Below are positions 1 through 9,389 of a stretch of 64,000 bases of DNA, one piece after another (within the stretch, counting starts at the first letter, position 1; the number at the start of each line of letters is the position of its first letter). Under the pieces are notes generated by a model that was given only the letters and a program-made list of their open reading frames with translations, was not told the DNA's origin and searched no databases. This DNA comes from Sphingomonas phyllosphaerae 5.2 (GTDB lineage: Bacteria; Pseudomonadota; Alphaproteobacteria; Sphingomonadales; Sphingomonadaceae), in assembly GCF_000419605.1 (NCBI RefSeq), contig NZ_ATTI01000001.1, forward strand, positions 2,080,501 to 2,144,500, given 5' to 3'. Both the position numbers and the translations under genes were made by a program.

Positions 1-1167
1 CGGCTCCTCACGGAAACGGCGCGTGAACATCATCAGGAACGGCGTCGTCGCCATCGACAGCGTGATGATCGCGCCGAACAGGCTCGCGGCGTCCGGCGCG
101 ATCAGCAACGCATGTTGCGCCTGCGCCAGCAACACGAAGCCGAACTCGCCGCCCTGGCTAAGCAGCAACCCCAGCGCCAGCGCCTGCCGCCACTTCATCC
201 GGAAGGCGAGACCCAGCGCGGTGATGATCCCCGCCTTCGCCGCGATCAACGCCGCGGCCATCGCGACGACGAACACCGGCCGCTCGCCGATTGCGCCGAG
301 GTTCAGCATCATGCCGACCGCGAGGAAGAAGAGCCCGAGCAGGATGGCGCGGAACGGCTCGACATCGGCCTCCAGCTCGTGGCGATACGGGCTGTCCGCC
401 AGCATCACCCCCGCGACGAAGGCGCCCAGCGCCGTCGACAGGCCCAGGAACTCCATTACCGCGGCCGCGGCGATCACCGTGAACAGCGCGGCGAACACGA
501 ACATCTCGCGCTCGCCCAGATTCCCGATCAGCCGGAACAGCGGGCGCAACACGAACCGCCCCGCGGCCACCAGCCCGCCGATCGCCAGCACGGTGTAGAG
601 GCCGAGCAGCCACCCCGACGGCCCGCCCACGTCGGTGGGATTACGGCTCATCGCCGCGATGATCGTGATCATCGGGATGATCGACAGGTCCTGAAACAGC
701 AGGATCGAAAAGGCGCGCTCTCCGAACGGCGTGCGCAGCCGCCCTGCCGACTGCAACATGGGCAGCACCTGCGCGGTCGAGGACAGTGCCAGTGGCATGC
801 CCACCGCCAGCGCCGCGGCCAACGAGAAGCGCGCTGCCAGCGCCAGGATCGCTGCCAGCACCACGCCGCACGCCACCACCTGGATCAGCCCGAGCCCGAA
901 GATGTCTTCCTTGAGCCGCCATAGCCGCTGCGGGCTCAATTCCAGTCCGACGATGAACAGCAGCAAAGTAATGCCCAGCTCGGCGAACCCGAGCTTGGCC
1001 TCCGCGTCGCCAACCAGCCCCAGCATCTGCGGACCGACGATCGCGCCGGCGACCAGAAACCCGAGCGTCGCACCCAGCCCCAGTCGCCGGAATACCAGCA
1101 CGAAGATCAGCCCCGCCCCGAGCAGGATCGTCCCGTCGCGCACCATCGAGATATCGGCATGCTCCAT
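1..1167 (-). CDS. KefB-type monovalent cation:proton antiporter (CPA2), C-terminus cut by window edge
   Basis: Reading down from the ATG at 1167 gives 389 codons with no stop before the window edge, so the C-terminal part is missing. The protein begins MEHADISMVRDG and is a chain of hydrophobic segments typical of the CPA2 Na+/H+ exchanger domain, including GFLVAGAIVGPQ near residue 35, GLELSP near 75, PLALSSTAQVLP near 125 and LGAFVAGVMLADS near 235. Members of this family export K+ or Na+ in exchange for protons across the inner membrane. Whether a RCK/TrkA-N domain follows, as in KefB/KefC, cannot be seen. The start codon shares its A with the TGA of the upstream Fe-S scaffold-like gene, so the two are probably translationally coupled. 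Family assignment is firm, ion specificity is not. Confidence 0.9.
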   Translation of the reverse strand, partial: MEHADISMVRDGTILLGAGLIFVLVFRRLGLGATLGFLVAGAIVGPQMLGLVGDAEAKLGFAELGITLLLFIVGLELSPQRLWRLKEDIFGLGLIQVVACGVVLAAILALAARFSLAAALAVGMPLALSSTAQVLPMLQSAGRLRTPFGERAFSILLFQDLSIIPMITIIAAMSRNPTDVGGPSGWLLGLYTVLAIGGLVAAGRFVLRPLFRLIGNLGEREMFVFAALFTVIAAAAVMEFLGLSTALGAFVAGVMLADSPYRHELEADVEPFRAILLGLFFLAVGMMLNLGAIGERPVFVVAMAAALIAAKAGIITALGLAFRMKWRQALALGLLLSQGGEFGFVLLAQAQHALLIAPDAASLFGAIITLSMATTPFLMMFTRRFREEP

Positions 1168-1613
1168 CAGCGACGAACCTTGTCGTCGTTCGCGTCACGC
1201 GCCTGTGCCGCCGCCTCCGCCGCCGCCTCGAACGCCAGCCGGATCGACGGATGGCGCGCGGTGAGCTTCAGCCCCGGGGCAAATACCGTTATGTCGGGCC
1301 ATGCCGGGGTGTCTCCTTCGCCAGCAAGCCACGCGGCGAGCTCGTCGCGCGCGACATTCAACTCTTCTACCGAGCGGCCGACGACATGCCGCGCGAGCAG
1401 CGTCGAGGAAGCTTGTCCGAGCAAGCACGCCCGAACCTGCGTTCCGACCGCCGCAACCCGTCCGTCGTCGCCGAGTCGCACGTCGACCGTCACGCGGCTG
1501 CCGCAGATCGGCGAACGCCGCTCGGCCGAGCCGGTGGCGTCCGCAAGACGGTCAGGAAAGGGATTATCGATCGCCAAGGCGCTGATTTCGGGGGTGTAAA
1601 GATCGAGACTCAT
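1167..1613 (-). CDS. Iron-sulfur cluster assembly scaffold-like protein (IscU/NifU/SufU family)
   Basis: 148-residue protein starting MSLDLYTPEISALA. The layout is that of IscU/NifU N-terminal-like scaffolds common in alphaproteobacteria: first cysteine in SPICGSRVTV (about residue 37), second in QVRACLLGQASS (about 63). The region where classical scaffolds carry the third cluster-binding cysteine reads TARHPSIRLAFEA, so that cysteine is absent. A role in Fe-S cluster handling is therefore inference from family; the protein may bind a cluster with other ligands or have a changed role. It overlaps the end of cvpA (ATGA, 1610-1613) and the start of the antiporter gene, forming a three-gene unit. 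Confidence 0.75.
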   Translation of the reverse strand: MSLDLYTPEISALAIDNPFPDRLADATGSAERRSPICGSRVTVDVRLGDDGRVAAVGTQVRACLLGQASSTLLARHVVGRSVEELNVARDELAAWLAGEGDTPAWPDITVFAPGLKLTARHPSIRLAFEAAAEAAAQARDANDDKVRR

Positions 1614-2164
1614 GACGTGGCGTCGCTCTTGCGAGAGGGGGTGCGCGGGCCAAAAACCGGCTCGCCCTTGCGACGCCGATCGACGAAGTCCGCCACCGCG
1701 CCGCTGGTGGCGGCGAGCAAAGGATAGGTTCGTGCGCTCGTCAGCCACAGCGGCCGCCGCGTCGGCCCGCCGCCGACCAGATCCAGCGACAGCACCAGGA
1801 AGAGATAGGCCAGACTGGCCAATATCAAGCCCTTGAGCGCCCCGAACCCGAACCCGAGCGCGCGATCGATCGGCCCCAGCACCGAGGTGCGGGTGCGTGC
1901 GGCGATCGCACCGATGATGATCCGGCTGAGCAGATAAGTGCCGCCGGTCAGGATCACGAACGCCAGCACCGCCGCGCCGGAGACGCTCGCGATCGTGCCC
2001 GCCAGTGCCTTTGAAAGCGGCAAGTGGAATATCTTGAGGGCGAAAATCATCGCGACCCACGCGAACAGCGCGAGAACCTCGCCGACGAACCCACGCCGAA
2101 TGCCACCGATCGCCGCCAGCGCGACCAGCACGAGGACGGCGATGTCGAGCGGCTCCAGCTTCAT
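1610..2164 (-). CDS. cvpA: CvpA family inner-membrane protein
   Basis: 184-residue integral membrane protein, MKLEPLDIAVLVLVAL at the N-terminus, with four hydrophobic segments and the typical RRGFVGEVLALFAW motif after the first segment and GPIDRALGFGFGALKGL before the last. This matches the CvpA/colicin V production family, whose members affect purF expression, colicin V secretion and envelope stress in other bacteria. The tail (about residues 140-184) is polar and basic. It lies 40 bp downstream of radA and overlaps the next gene by 4 bp. Function beyond family membership cannot be read from sequence. Confidence 0.85.
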   Translation of the reverse strand: MKLEPLDIAVLVLVALAAIGGIRRGFVGEVLALFAWVAMIFALKIFHLPLSKALAGTIASVSGAAVLAFVILTGGTYLLSRIIIGAIAARTRTSVLGPIDRALGFGFGALKGLILASLAYLFLVLSLDLVGGGPTRRPLWLTSARTYPLLAATSGAVADFVDRRRKGEPVFGPRTPSRKSDATS

Positions 2165-2204
2165 ACCCCCTCCTTATGGCGCGTTCGCGCGCACGGCTAG
2201 GGCC

Positions 2205-3572
2205 TCAGCCGCGGCCGAGCATATGATCGACGAACTGCCCCAGCGTCCGGAACGCCGACTGCCGCATTGCGCCCTTCTCCACCGCGGCTGGTAGCAACGC
2301 ACGCTCGAACCCCAGCTTCGCCGCCTCTTTCAGCCGCAACGGGGCGTGCGCGACCGGTCGCAACTCACCTGACAGCGCGATTTCACCGAATGCCACAGCG
2401 TCCGCCGGAACCGGTCGCTCGCTCAACGCCGAAACCAACGCTGCCGCGACCGCCAGATCGGCCGCCGGATCCTGGATGCGATACCCGCCGGCGACGTTCA
2501 GATACACTTCGCACGTCGAGAAACTCAGCCCGCAGCGCGCCTCGAGCACCGCCAGGATCATCGCGAGCCGGCCCGAATCCCAGCCGACCACCGCCCGCCG
2601 CGGCGTCGCCCCGCTCGCCAGCCGGACGACCAATGCCTGGATCTCGACCAGCACGGGTCGCGTCCCCTCCAGCGCCGGAAAAACCGTAGCCCCCGTTACG
2701 CCCTCTTCACGCTGCGTCAGGAACAGCGCGGATGGATTTGAAACCTCGACCAGACCATCGCCCGCCATCGCGAAGACGCCGATCTCGTCGGTGCCACCGA
2801 AGCGGTTTTTCAGGCTCCGCAGGATGCGATATTGATGGCTGCGTTCGCCCTCGAAGCTGAGCACGGTGTCGACCATATGCTCCAGCACGCGCGGGCCCGC
2901 GATCGTTCCGTCCTTGGTGACGTGCCCGACCAGCACGACGGCGGTGCCGCGTTCCTTGGCGAAGCGGATCAACTCCTGCGAGGACGCGCGTACCTGGCTC
3001 ACCGTGCCCGGCGCACCTTCGATGAGGTCGGAGTGCATCGTCTGGATCGAGTCGATCACCAGCAGGCGCGGCGGCGTCCCCTGCCCCAACGTCGTCAGGA
3101 TGTCGCGTGTCGAGGTCGCCGCAGCCAGCCGCACGGGTGCGTCGCCCAGTCCAAGCCGCCGCGCGCGCAACCGCACCTGATCCGACGCTTCCTCTCCGGA
3201 AACATAGGCCACGTCATGCCCCGCACGGGCCAGGGCCGCCGCCGCCTGCAGCAGCAGCGTCGATTTGCCGATTCCCGGATCGCCGCCGATCAGGGTCGCA
3301 GAGCCCGCGACCAGACCGCCACCCAGTGCGCGGTCGAACTCCGCCATCCCGAACGGCAGCCGGTCCGGCAATACCGCCTCTGCGTCCAGCGCGGTCAGCG
3401 AGATCATCCGCCCGCCACCTTGCAGATTATGCTTGGCCTGAAACGGCGTAGCGGAAACCGGCGCTTCCTCGACCAGCGTGTTCCACTCGCTGCAATCGGC
3501 GCATTGCCCCTGCCAGCGATGGCTGACAGATCCACACGCCTGGCAGACAAATCTCTTTTGAACCTTGGCCAT
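2205..3572 (-). CDS. radA: DNA repair protein RadA (Sms)
   Basis: 455 residues from the ATG at 3572; a GTG directly upstream at 3575 is the alternative start. N-terminal C4 zinc finger (CQAC at 10-13 and CADC at 24-27), RecA-like ATPase core with Walker A GGDPGIGKSTL (about residue 95), the RadA-specific KNRFG motif (about 250), and a C-terminal Lon-protease-like domain. RadA is a branch-migration helicase that processes recombination intermediates with RecA. Length and all motifs fit the family. The ribosome-binding site is poor, only GGAG two bases before the ATG, so translation is probably modest. First gene of the radA-cvpA-scaffold-antiporter run on the minus strand. Confidence 0.97.
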   Translation of the reverse strand: MAKVQKRFVCQACGSVSHRWQGQCADCSEWNTLVEEAPVSATPFQAKHNLQGGGRMISLTALDAEAVLPDRLPFGMAEFDRALGGGLVAGSATLIGGDPGIGKSTLLLQAAAALARAGHDVAYVSGEEASDQVRLRARRLGLGDAPVRLAAATSTRDILTTLGQGTPPRLLVIDSIQTMHSDLIEGAPGTVSQVRASSQELIRFAKERGTAVVLVGHVTKDGTIAGPRVLEHMVDTVLSFEGERSHQYRILRSLKNRFGGTDEIGVFAMAGDGLVEVSNPSALFLTQREEGVTGATVFPALEGTRPVLVEIQALVVRLASGATPRRAVVGWDSGRLAMILAVLEARCGLSFSTCEVYLNVAGGYRIQDPAADLAVAAALVSALSERPVPADAVAFGEIALSGELRPVAHAPLRLKEAAKLGFERALLPAAVEKGAMRQSAFRTLGQFVDHMLGRG

Positions 3573-3662
3573 CACTCCATTTAGCGCATCAGGAACGATT
3601 AGGGAACACCGCTACGATGAACAAGTCGTTCATCCCCGGTGCAGGCGCGTGGACACAGACGG

Positions 3663-3688
3663 GGAACCCTGATCGCGGTCGGTCGTTT
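3663..3688 (+). promoter_or_regulatory. EcfG-type general stress promoter
   Basis: GGAAC at 3663-3667 and CGTTT at 3684-3688 are separated by exactly 16 bases, matching the alphaproteobacterial EcfG (sigma-EcfG/PhyR regulon) consensus GGAAC-N16/17-CGTT. It sits about 45 bp upstream of the GTG start of the periplasmic repeat protein at 3732 and points toward it. Confidence 0.65.
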
Positions 3689-3731
3689 CGGCCATGATCC
3701 TGATTTTTGCCAACGAGTATAGGAGTTCCTC

Positions 3732-4391
3732 GTGAAGCACTTCGCCGTTTTTGCCCTTGCCTCTGCCGCGCTCGTCCCGGGTGCCGCCCTCGCACAGGCC
3801 CCGGCCCAGGCGCCCACGACTGCCCCGGCTGCCGGAGCGGACACGACCGCAGCCGCAGTGACCACGGGTGCCACTGTCTATGACACTTCGGGGGGTGTCG
3901 TCGGCACCGTCGAAAGCACCGATGGCACGAATGCCGTCGTTAACACCGGCACCGTCAAGGCTGCTATCCCGCTGACGTCGCTCGGTAAGGGTGCGCAGGG
4001 CCCCGTGCTGGCGATGACCAAGGCGCAGCTCGAGGCCGCCGCCGGCCAGCAGCAGGCGCAGGCCTCCGCCGAGTTCAAGTCCAAGCTGGTCCCGGGCGCG
4101 ACCGTTTACGGAACGGGCGGGACGCAGCTCGGAACGATCAAGTCGGTCGATGCGACCGGCGTGACGCTGACGACCGCCGATGGCGACGCAGTGCTGCCGG
4201 TCACCGGTTTCGGCCCTGGGCCGCAGGGTATCCTGCTCGGCATGACCGCCGACCAGCTCAAGGCTGCCATGACTGCCGCCGCCCCGGCAGCGGGTGCTAC
4301 CGCCGGGGCGGACGCAGCCGCGACCGATCAGGCGGCTACCACGACCGAAACGACCACCACGACCACAAAGTCGAAGCGCAAGCCGCGCTGA
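3732..4391 (+). CDS. Exported protein with two PRC-barrel-like repeats
   Basis: 219 residues from a GTG start preceded by AGGAG at a 6-base spacing. N-terminal signal peptide of about 21 residues ending AALAQ-A. Two tandem repeats of about 60 residues follow: GATVYDTSGGVVGTVES (from about 47) and GATVYGTGGTQLGTIKS (from about 123). Each ends in a GPQG/AMTKAQL or LGMTADQL helix, giving small beta domains that resemble PRC-barrels or QRC-type repeats. The tail is low complexity: Ala-rich, a Thr-rich tract (about 205-213), then the basic end KSKRKPR. Probably periplasmic. Preceded by an EcfG-type promoter and followed by a strong terminator, so it is likely a monocistronic stress-induced gene. 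No enzyme motif is visible. Confidence 0.8.
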   Translation: MKHFAVFALASAALVPGAALAQAPAQAPTTAPAAGADTTAAAVTTGATVYDTSGGVVGTVESTDGTNAVVNTGTVKAAIPLTSLGKGAQGPVLAMTKAQLEAAAGQQQAQASAEFKSKLVPGATVYGTGGTQLGTIKSVDATGVTLTTADGDAVLPVTGFGPGPQGILLGMTADQLKAAMTAAAPAAGATAGADAAATDQAATTTETTTTTTKSKRKPR

Positions 4392-4398
4392 TGTGAAA

Positions 4399-4468
4399 GT
4401 GGCGGGGCGACCGGCCCCGCCACGTGACCGAAACGCCACCCGCACCTTCATGGCGCGGGTGGCGTTTT
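4399..4468. terminator. Double-hairpin terminator between convergent genes
   Basis: First hairpin: 4399-4408 pairs perfectly with 4414-4423 (10 bp, GTGGCGGGGC). Second: 4432-4443 pairs with 4455-4466 (12 bp, AACGCCACCCGC), extended by an A-T pair and followed by TTTT on the plus strand and AAA on the other side. It lies between the end of the exported repeat protein gene (plus) and the end of alaS (minus), so it can serve both directions. Confidence 0.8.
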
Positions 4469-4492
4469 CGTTTGGCAGGATATTCTACTATC

Positions 4493-7153
4493 TCAGGCGC
4501 TTACGGCATGTTGCTCCAGCAGCGCACGAACGGCCGCAACGGCGTCCGCAGCCTTCCCCCCGTCCGGGCCGCCGCCCTGCGCCATGTCCGGGCGCCCGCC
4601 GCCGCCCTGTCCGCCAAGCACAGCAACCGCCTGCCGCAGTAGATCGACCGCGCTGATCTGCGCCGCCAGATCCGCAGTCACGCCCACCGCGACCGAGGCG
4701 CGGCCATCGTTGACCGCCACGAGTACCGCCACGCCCGAGCCAAGCCGCGACTTCGCGTCATCGACCGCGCCACGCAGCCCCTTCGCCTCGAACCCGTCGA
4801 GCACCTGTCCGACGAAGGCGACGCCGCCGACCGTCTCGGTCGCGGCCGGTCCGCCACTGCCGCCGCCCAGCGCCAGGGCTTTTTTCACCTCGGCGAGCTC
4901 GCGCTCCAGGCGCCGCCGCTCCTCGATCAACGCGATGACGCGTGCCGGCACATCATCCGGCGCCGTCTTGAGCGCGGTCGCGGCTTCGCGCAGCTTCTCG
5001 TCCCGCGCGTTGAGCCATTGCCGCGCCGCCTCGCCGGTCAGCGCCTCGACGCGCCGGACGCCCGAGGAAACGGCGCTTTCGCCCACGATCTTGAACACGC
5101 CGATATCGCCAAGGGCGCGGACGTGCGTACCTCCGCACAGTTCGATCGAATAGGTCTTGTCGCCGTCCTCGGTCCCCATCGAGACGACCCGCACTTCATC
5201 GCCGTATTTCTCACCGAACAGCGCCATCGCGCCCTCCGCGATCGCCTCGTCCGGGGTCATCAGCCGCGTCTCGACGCTCCCGTTGCCGCGGATCTGCGCA
5301 TTCACCGCGCGCTCCGCCTCGGCGAGCTCCTCCGGCGTCATCGCATGGGAATGCGAAACGTCGAAGCGCAGCCGCTCCGGCGCGACCAGCGACCCCTTCT
5401 GCGCGACATGCGTGCCCAGCTTCTGGCGCAGCGCCTCGTGCAGCAGGTGCGTCGCCGAGTGGTTGGCGCGGATCGCCGCCCGGCGCGCGACGTCGATCGC
5501 CAGACGTACCGTGTCTCCGACCTTCACCTGACCGGCAGCGATCGTCGTGTGGTGCACGAACAACTTGCCGAGTTGCTTCGAAGTATCGGCAACGTCGGCC
5601 TGCAAGCCATTGTCGCTGCTGATGCGCCCTGCGTCGCCGACCTGCCCGCCGCTCTCTCCGTAGAATGGCGTCTGGTTGACGATCACCTCGACTTGCTCGC
5701 CCGCCGCAGCATGATCGACGCGCACGCCGTCCTTGACGAGCGCCAATATGACGCCTTCGCCGACATCGCTGCCATAACCGGTGAACTCGGTCGCGCCGAC
5801 TTCCTCGACGAGATCGAACCACAGTTCGTCCGACGCCTTCGCACCGGATCCCTTCCACGCGGCGCGTGCGGCGCGCTTCTGCTCCGCCATCGCGGCGTCG
5901 AAGCCGGCGCGGTCGACCTTGAAGTCCTGCGCCCGCAGCGCGTCCTCGGTCAGGTCATAGGGGAAGCCGTAAGTGTCGTAGAGCCGGAACGCGGTGTCGC
6001 CGGCCAGCGTGTCGCCGGCCTTCATCCCCGTCGTCGCGTCGTCGAGCAGCCGCAGCCCCTTTTCGAGGGTCTGGCGGAAGCGCGTCTCCTCCTGCCGCAA
6101 CGTCGCCTCGATCAACGGCTGCGCGCGCAACAGCTCCGGATAGGCGGCACCCATCTCGGCGACGAGTGCCGGAACCAGGCGGTGCATCAGCGGCTCCTTG
6201 GCGCCCAGCAGGTGCGCGTGGCGCATCGCGCGGCGCATGATCCGCCGCAAAACGTAACCGCGCCCTTCGTTCGCCGGCAACACGCCATCCGCGACCAGGA
6301 AGCCGGCGCACCGTAGATGGTCGGCGATCACACGATGGCTGGCCTGATTTCCCCCGGTGGTGGCGGTATGGGTCAGCGCGCCCGACGCCGCGATCAGCGC
6401 TTTGAAGGTATCGGTGTCGTAATTGTCGTGGACGCCCTGCATGACTGCGGCGACCCGTTCGAGCCCCATGCCGGTGTCGATCGACGGGCGCGGCAGGTCG
6501 CCGACGATCGCGTCGGCCTCCTGCACGAACTGCATGAAAACCAGATTCCAGATCTCGACGAAACGATCGCCATCCTCGTCGGGGCTGCCCGGCGGGCCAC
6601 CGGCGATATGGTCGCCGTGGTCGTAGAAGATTTCAGAGCATGGGCCGCACGGTCCATCCGAGCCCATCGCCCAGAAATTATCCTTGGTGGGGATCCGGAT
6701 GATGCGATGGTCGGGCAGGCCGGCGATCTTCTTCCAGAGATCGAACGCCTGATCGTCGGTGTGAAACACGGTGGCGGTCAGCCGGTCGGCCGGAAGCCCC
6801 CACTCCTTGGTCAGCAGCGTCCACGCGTGCGTGATCGCCTGCTCCTTGAAATAGTCGCCGAAGCTGAAATTCCCGAGCATCTCGAAGAATGTATGGTGCC
6901 GCGCCGTATAACCGACGTTGTCGAGATCGTTGTGCTTGCCGCCGGCCCGCACGCACTTCTGCGAGGAAGTGGCGGTCGAGTAGGGCCGCGTCTCCAGCCC
7001 GGTGAACACGTTCTTGAACGGCACCATCCCGGCGTTGACGAACATCAGCGTCGGGTCATTCTGCGGCACCAGTGGCGCCGACGGCACGATCTGGTGCCCG
7101 GCAGAACCGAAATAGTCGAGAAACGAGCGGCGGATGTCGTTGGTAGCGGTCAT
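4493..7153 (-). CDS. alaS: Alanine--tRNA ligase
   Basis: 886 residues, normal for bacterial AlaRS. Class II catalytic core at the N-terminus ([20 protein letters not shown], then the [13 protein letters not shown] region), followed by the tRNA recognition region, the editing domain with its zinc-binding motif HSATHLLH (about residue 565) and CGGTHV (about 670), and the C-terminal DHHA1-type C-Ala domain. It charges tRNA-Ala and hydrolyses mischarged Ser/Gly-tRNA-Ala in the cytoplasm. Start at 7153 ([11 protein letters not shown]) is the usual family start. Stands alone on the minus strand; the gene upstream is divergent. Confidence 0.98.
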   Translation of the reverse strand: MTATNDIRRSFLDYFGSAGHQIVPSAPLVPQNDPTLMFVNAGMVPFKNVFTGLETRPYSTATSSQKCVRAGGKHNDLDNVGYTARHHTFFEMLGNFSFGDYFKEQAITHAWTLLTKEWGLPADRLTATVFHTDDQAFDLWKKIAGLPDHRIIRIPTKDNFWAMGSDGPCGPCSEIFYDHGDHIAGGPPGSPDEDGDRFVEIWNLVFMQFVQEADAIVGDLPRPSIDTGMGLERVAAVMQGVHDNYDTDTFKALIAASGALTHTATTGGNQASHRVIADHLRCAGFLVADGVLPANEGRGYVLRRIMRRAMRHAHLLGAKEPLMHRLVPALVAEMGAAYPELLRAQPLIEATLRQEETRFRQTLEKGLRLLDDATTGMKAGDTLAGDTAFRLYDTYGFPYDLTEDALRAQDFKVDRAGFDAAMAEQKRAARAAWKGSGAKASDELWFDLVEEVGATEFTGYGSDVGEGVILALVKDGVRVDHAAAGEQVEVIVNQTPFYGESGGQVGDAGRISSDNGLQADVADTSKQLGKLFVHHTTIAAGQVKVGDTVRLAIDVARRAAIRANHSATHLLHEALRQKLGTHVAQKGSLVAPERLRFDVSHSHAMTPEELAEAERAVNAQIRGNGSVETRLMTPDEAIAEGAMALFGEKYGDEVRVVSMGTEDGDKTYSIELCGGTHVRALGDIGVFKIVGESAVSSGVRRVEALTGEAARQWLNARDEKLREAATALKTAPDDVPARVIALIEERRRLERELAEVKKALALGGGSGGPAATETVGGVAFVGQVLDGFEAKGLRGAVDDAKSRLGSGVAVLVAVNDGRASVAVGVTADLAAQISAVDLLRQAVAVLGGQGGGGRPDMAQGGGPDGGKAADAVAAVRALLEQHAVSA

Positions 7154-7307
7154 GGCGCTCGGCTTAATCCGCGAAATGTCCCGTGCCTAGTCGCCTCGAC
7201 GCGTCGCTGTGGCGTGAAAGCCACCGTCGGCCTCATTCCGCGCGATCGTCTTGTGGCTGATACATGGGTGTGCAAAGCCGGTTAATAGACGGTTAAGGGG
7301 GTTTCAA

Positions 7308-8057
7308 ATGAAGGGTCGATTCTGGCTGGCTGCGCTCGGCGCGGCCTGCATTGCCAACGGTGCGTCGGCTGCGACGATCATCCAGTTCGACAGCGAACAG
7401 GGCGCGTCACGCGGCTTCGACGGCTTCGACAGTTCCAGGGGGACCTTGAACAAGGTTACGCTACAGGTCGCGATCAACAAGTCGCGGGTGTGGCTGTTGA
7501 GCGTGCCGTCGAACAGCCCGACCACCAGCAGCGTCGACTGGGCGATCGACGGCGTCTGGCGCTTCGGCTCCAACAATGCCGCCTTGGGGAACCCGCTTGT
7601 CGCGCTGACCGGGGCCGGCACCAGCGTCGTCGCGCTCAACCAGCTCTCCGATGGTCGCGCGTTCGGCTATTTCGCCGTGACCGCCAAGGGCTCTGCCACG
7701 CTGAACTTCGATCCGATGCAGTTCGTCGGCCGTTACTCGCGGTTTAACGGGTTCGACCTCGGATTCCTCCCGAACCTCGACCGGACCGGCGATGGCCAGC
7801 CCGATCCGTCGGATACCACCATCACCGGCCTTCCCGCCGGCGGCGACACGTTCCAGCTCGATGGCGGCGCGTGTTTCGTCAACAACGGCAACCCGGTGGC
7901 CCAGGCGGAAGATCTGTGCGGCAGCGCCAATTACACGCTGACCTACGATTATACGCCAGCAGTACCTGAGCCGGCGACCTGGACGATGATGATCGCAGGC
8001 TTCGCCGCGACCGGCGCGGCACTGCGCGGCCGTCGTCGTCAGGCCGCTAACGCCTGA
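7308..8057 (+). CDS. PEP-CTERM sorting domain-containing exported protein
   Basis: 249 residues. Signal peptide MKGRFWLAALGAACIANGASA, then a secreted domain without recognised catalytic motifs (two cysteines, about 195 and 208, may form a disulfide). The C-terminus is a classic PEP-CTERM signal: PEPATW at about residue 221, a hydrophobic stretch MMIAGFAATGAAL and a basic end RGRRRQ. Such proteins are processed by an exosortase (EpsH family) and delivered to the surface or exopolysaccharide; no exosortase is in this window. RBS AAGGGGG lies 7 bases before the ATG. The gene ends 3 bp from the convergent M24 gene. Role of the mature domain unknown. Confidence 0.88.
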   Translation: MKGRFWLAALGAACIANGASAATIIQFDSEQGASRGFDGFDSSRGTLNKVTLQVAINKSRVWLLSVPSNSPTTSSVDWAIDGVWRFGSNNAALGNPLVALTGAGTSVVALNQLSDGRAFGYFAVTAKGSATLNFDPMQFVGRYSRFNGFDLGFLPNLDRTGDGQPDPSDTTITGLPAGGDTFQLDGGACFVNNGNPVAQAEDLCGSANYTLTYDYTPAVPEPATWTMMIAGFAATGAALRGRRRQAANA

Positions 8058-8060
8058 TCA

Positions 8061-9317
8061 TCAGACCGGTTGATCGATCGCGGCCGGCGGGGTGCTGAAC
8101 CACGCCGGCCCACGATCGGTCATGTAGAAGCAATCCTCGAGCCGCACCCCGAACCTGCCGGGAAGATAGAGGCCTGGCTCGTCGGAGAAGCACATGCCCG
8201 GTGCAAGTCGCGTCGCTTCGCCACGGACCAGATTGACCGGCTCATGCCCGTCCATTCCGATACCGTGGCCGGTACGATGCGGCAGCCCCGGCAGGCGATA
8301 ATCGGGACCATAGCCCAGCCGTTCGTAGAAGCCGCGCACCGCATCGTCGACCGCGCCCGCCGCCACACCGACCCGCGCCGTACGGAAAGCGAGCGCCTGC
8401 GCGTCCCTCACGCGATCCCACACCTTCCGCTGCTCCACCGACGCCGTGCCATGCACCCACGTGCGCGATACGTCCGACTGATAGCCCTGCACCGTGCAGC
8501 CGCAATCCATCAACACTACCTGCCCGATTGCGACGCGAAGCACCTCGCGGCTGCCATGCGGCAACGCGGCGGCCGGCCCGATCAGCGCAAGCGCAAACTC
8601 CGGATCGCCGCCGAGCTTTTCGGTCGCGGCGTTCATCAGCGCGCCGATCTGCGCGCCGGTCATGCCTTTTTCCACACGCGGATAGGTCCAGCGATACGCC
8701 GCGATCGTCACGTCGGTCGCACGCTGCATCAATGCGATCTCGGCTGGCGTCTTGATCATGCGACAGCCCCGCACAACCGGGTTGGCGCTGACCAGCGTAC
8801 CGCCCGGCAACGCCCTCGCCAGTCCGTCGAACGCGAAGAAGCGCGCGCTCTCCTCGATCCCGATCGCGCGCCCGGCCAGTTTGCGGTCGCGCAGGAAGCC
8901 GGCGACCACCGTCAGCGGGTCCTGATCCTCCTGCCACACGCGCACCTCGGCGGGCACCGCCAGGGTCTGGCGCACCGATGGTTCCTCGAAGAACGGCGTG
9001 ACGATGCACGGCTCGCCCTCGACCGGGATGATCGCTGCGGTCAGCCGCTCGCTACGGCCCCATCGAACGCCCGTGAAGTAGATCAGGCTCGATCCAGGTT
9101 CGATGAGGACCGCACCGATCCCGCTCGCGCGCATCAGCGCCTGCGCACGCGCGAGCCGCGCGGCCCGCTCCGCTACACCGATCGGCACGGCATCCGCCGT
9201 GAGGTCGCGCAACGCCGAAAGATCGGGCTCTGCTGCGCGCACGACCGACGCGGCAAGCAGCGCGGCACCGCCGCCGATCAGCGCGCGGCGGGTGGGGCGA
9301 AAGGCCGGACAGGTCAT
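8061..9317 (-). CDS. M24 family metallopeptidase (Xaa-Pro aminopeptidase-like), probable Tat-exported
   Basis: 418 residues from the ATG at 9317. The N-terminus MTCPAFRPTRRALIGGGAALL has twin arginines before a hydrophobic stretch and an AxA-like end, suggesting Tat export to the periplasm. Creatinase-like N-terminal domain (about 50-190), then the pita-bread M24 fold with the metal ligands visible: DCGCTVQGYQSDV (two Asp), HRTGHGIG (His), SDEPGLY (Glu) and GVRLED (Glu). A dinuclear-metal aminopeptidase or dipeptidase cleaving Xaa-Pro bonds is the likely role. Divergent from the dctA-like gene with about 70 bp between the starts. Confidence 0.88.
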   Translation of the reverse strand: MTCPAFRPTRRALIGGGAALLAASVVRAAEPDLSALRDLTADAVPIGVAERAARLARAQALMRASGIGAVLIEPGSSLIYFTGVRWGRSERLTAAIIPVEGEPCIVTPFFEEPSVRQTLAVPAEVRVWQEDQDPLTVVAGFLRDRKLAGRAIGIEESARFFAFDGLARALPGGTLVSANPVVRGCRMIKTPAEIALMQRATDVTIAAYRWTYPRVEKGMTGAQIGALMNAATEKLGGDPEFALALIGPAAALPHGSREVLRVAIGQVVLMDCGCTVQGYQSDVSRTWVHGTASVEQRKVWDRVRDAQALAFRTARVGVAAGAVDDAVRGFYERLGYGPDYRLPGLPHRTGHGIGMDGHEPVNLVRGEATRLAPGMCFSDEPGLYLPGRFGVRLEDCFYMTDRGPAWFSTPPAAIDQPV

Positions 9318-9389
9318 GGTTACCAGCGATACGGCGCTTGACCCCGCGGCCGCAATCCCCTTCCTAGCGTCCACGAACGGGAGCAACGA

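Noticed and set aside
3603..3630. Second GGAAC...CGTT pair upstream of the exported repeat protein
   Set aside because: Spacing is 19 bases, outside the 16-17 expected for EcfG promoters.
5018..6316. 432-codon frame antisense to alaS
   Set aside because: No domain, and alaS is intact across the whole stretch.
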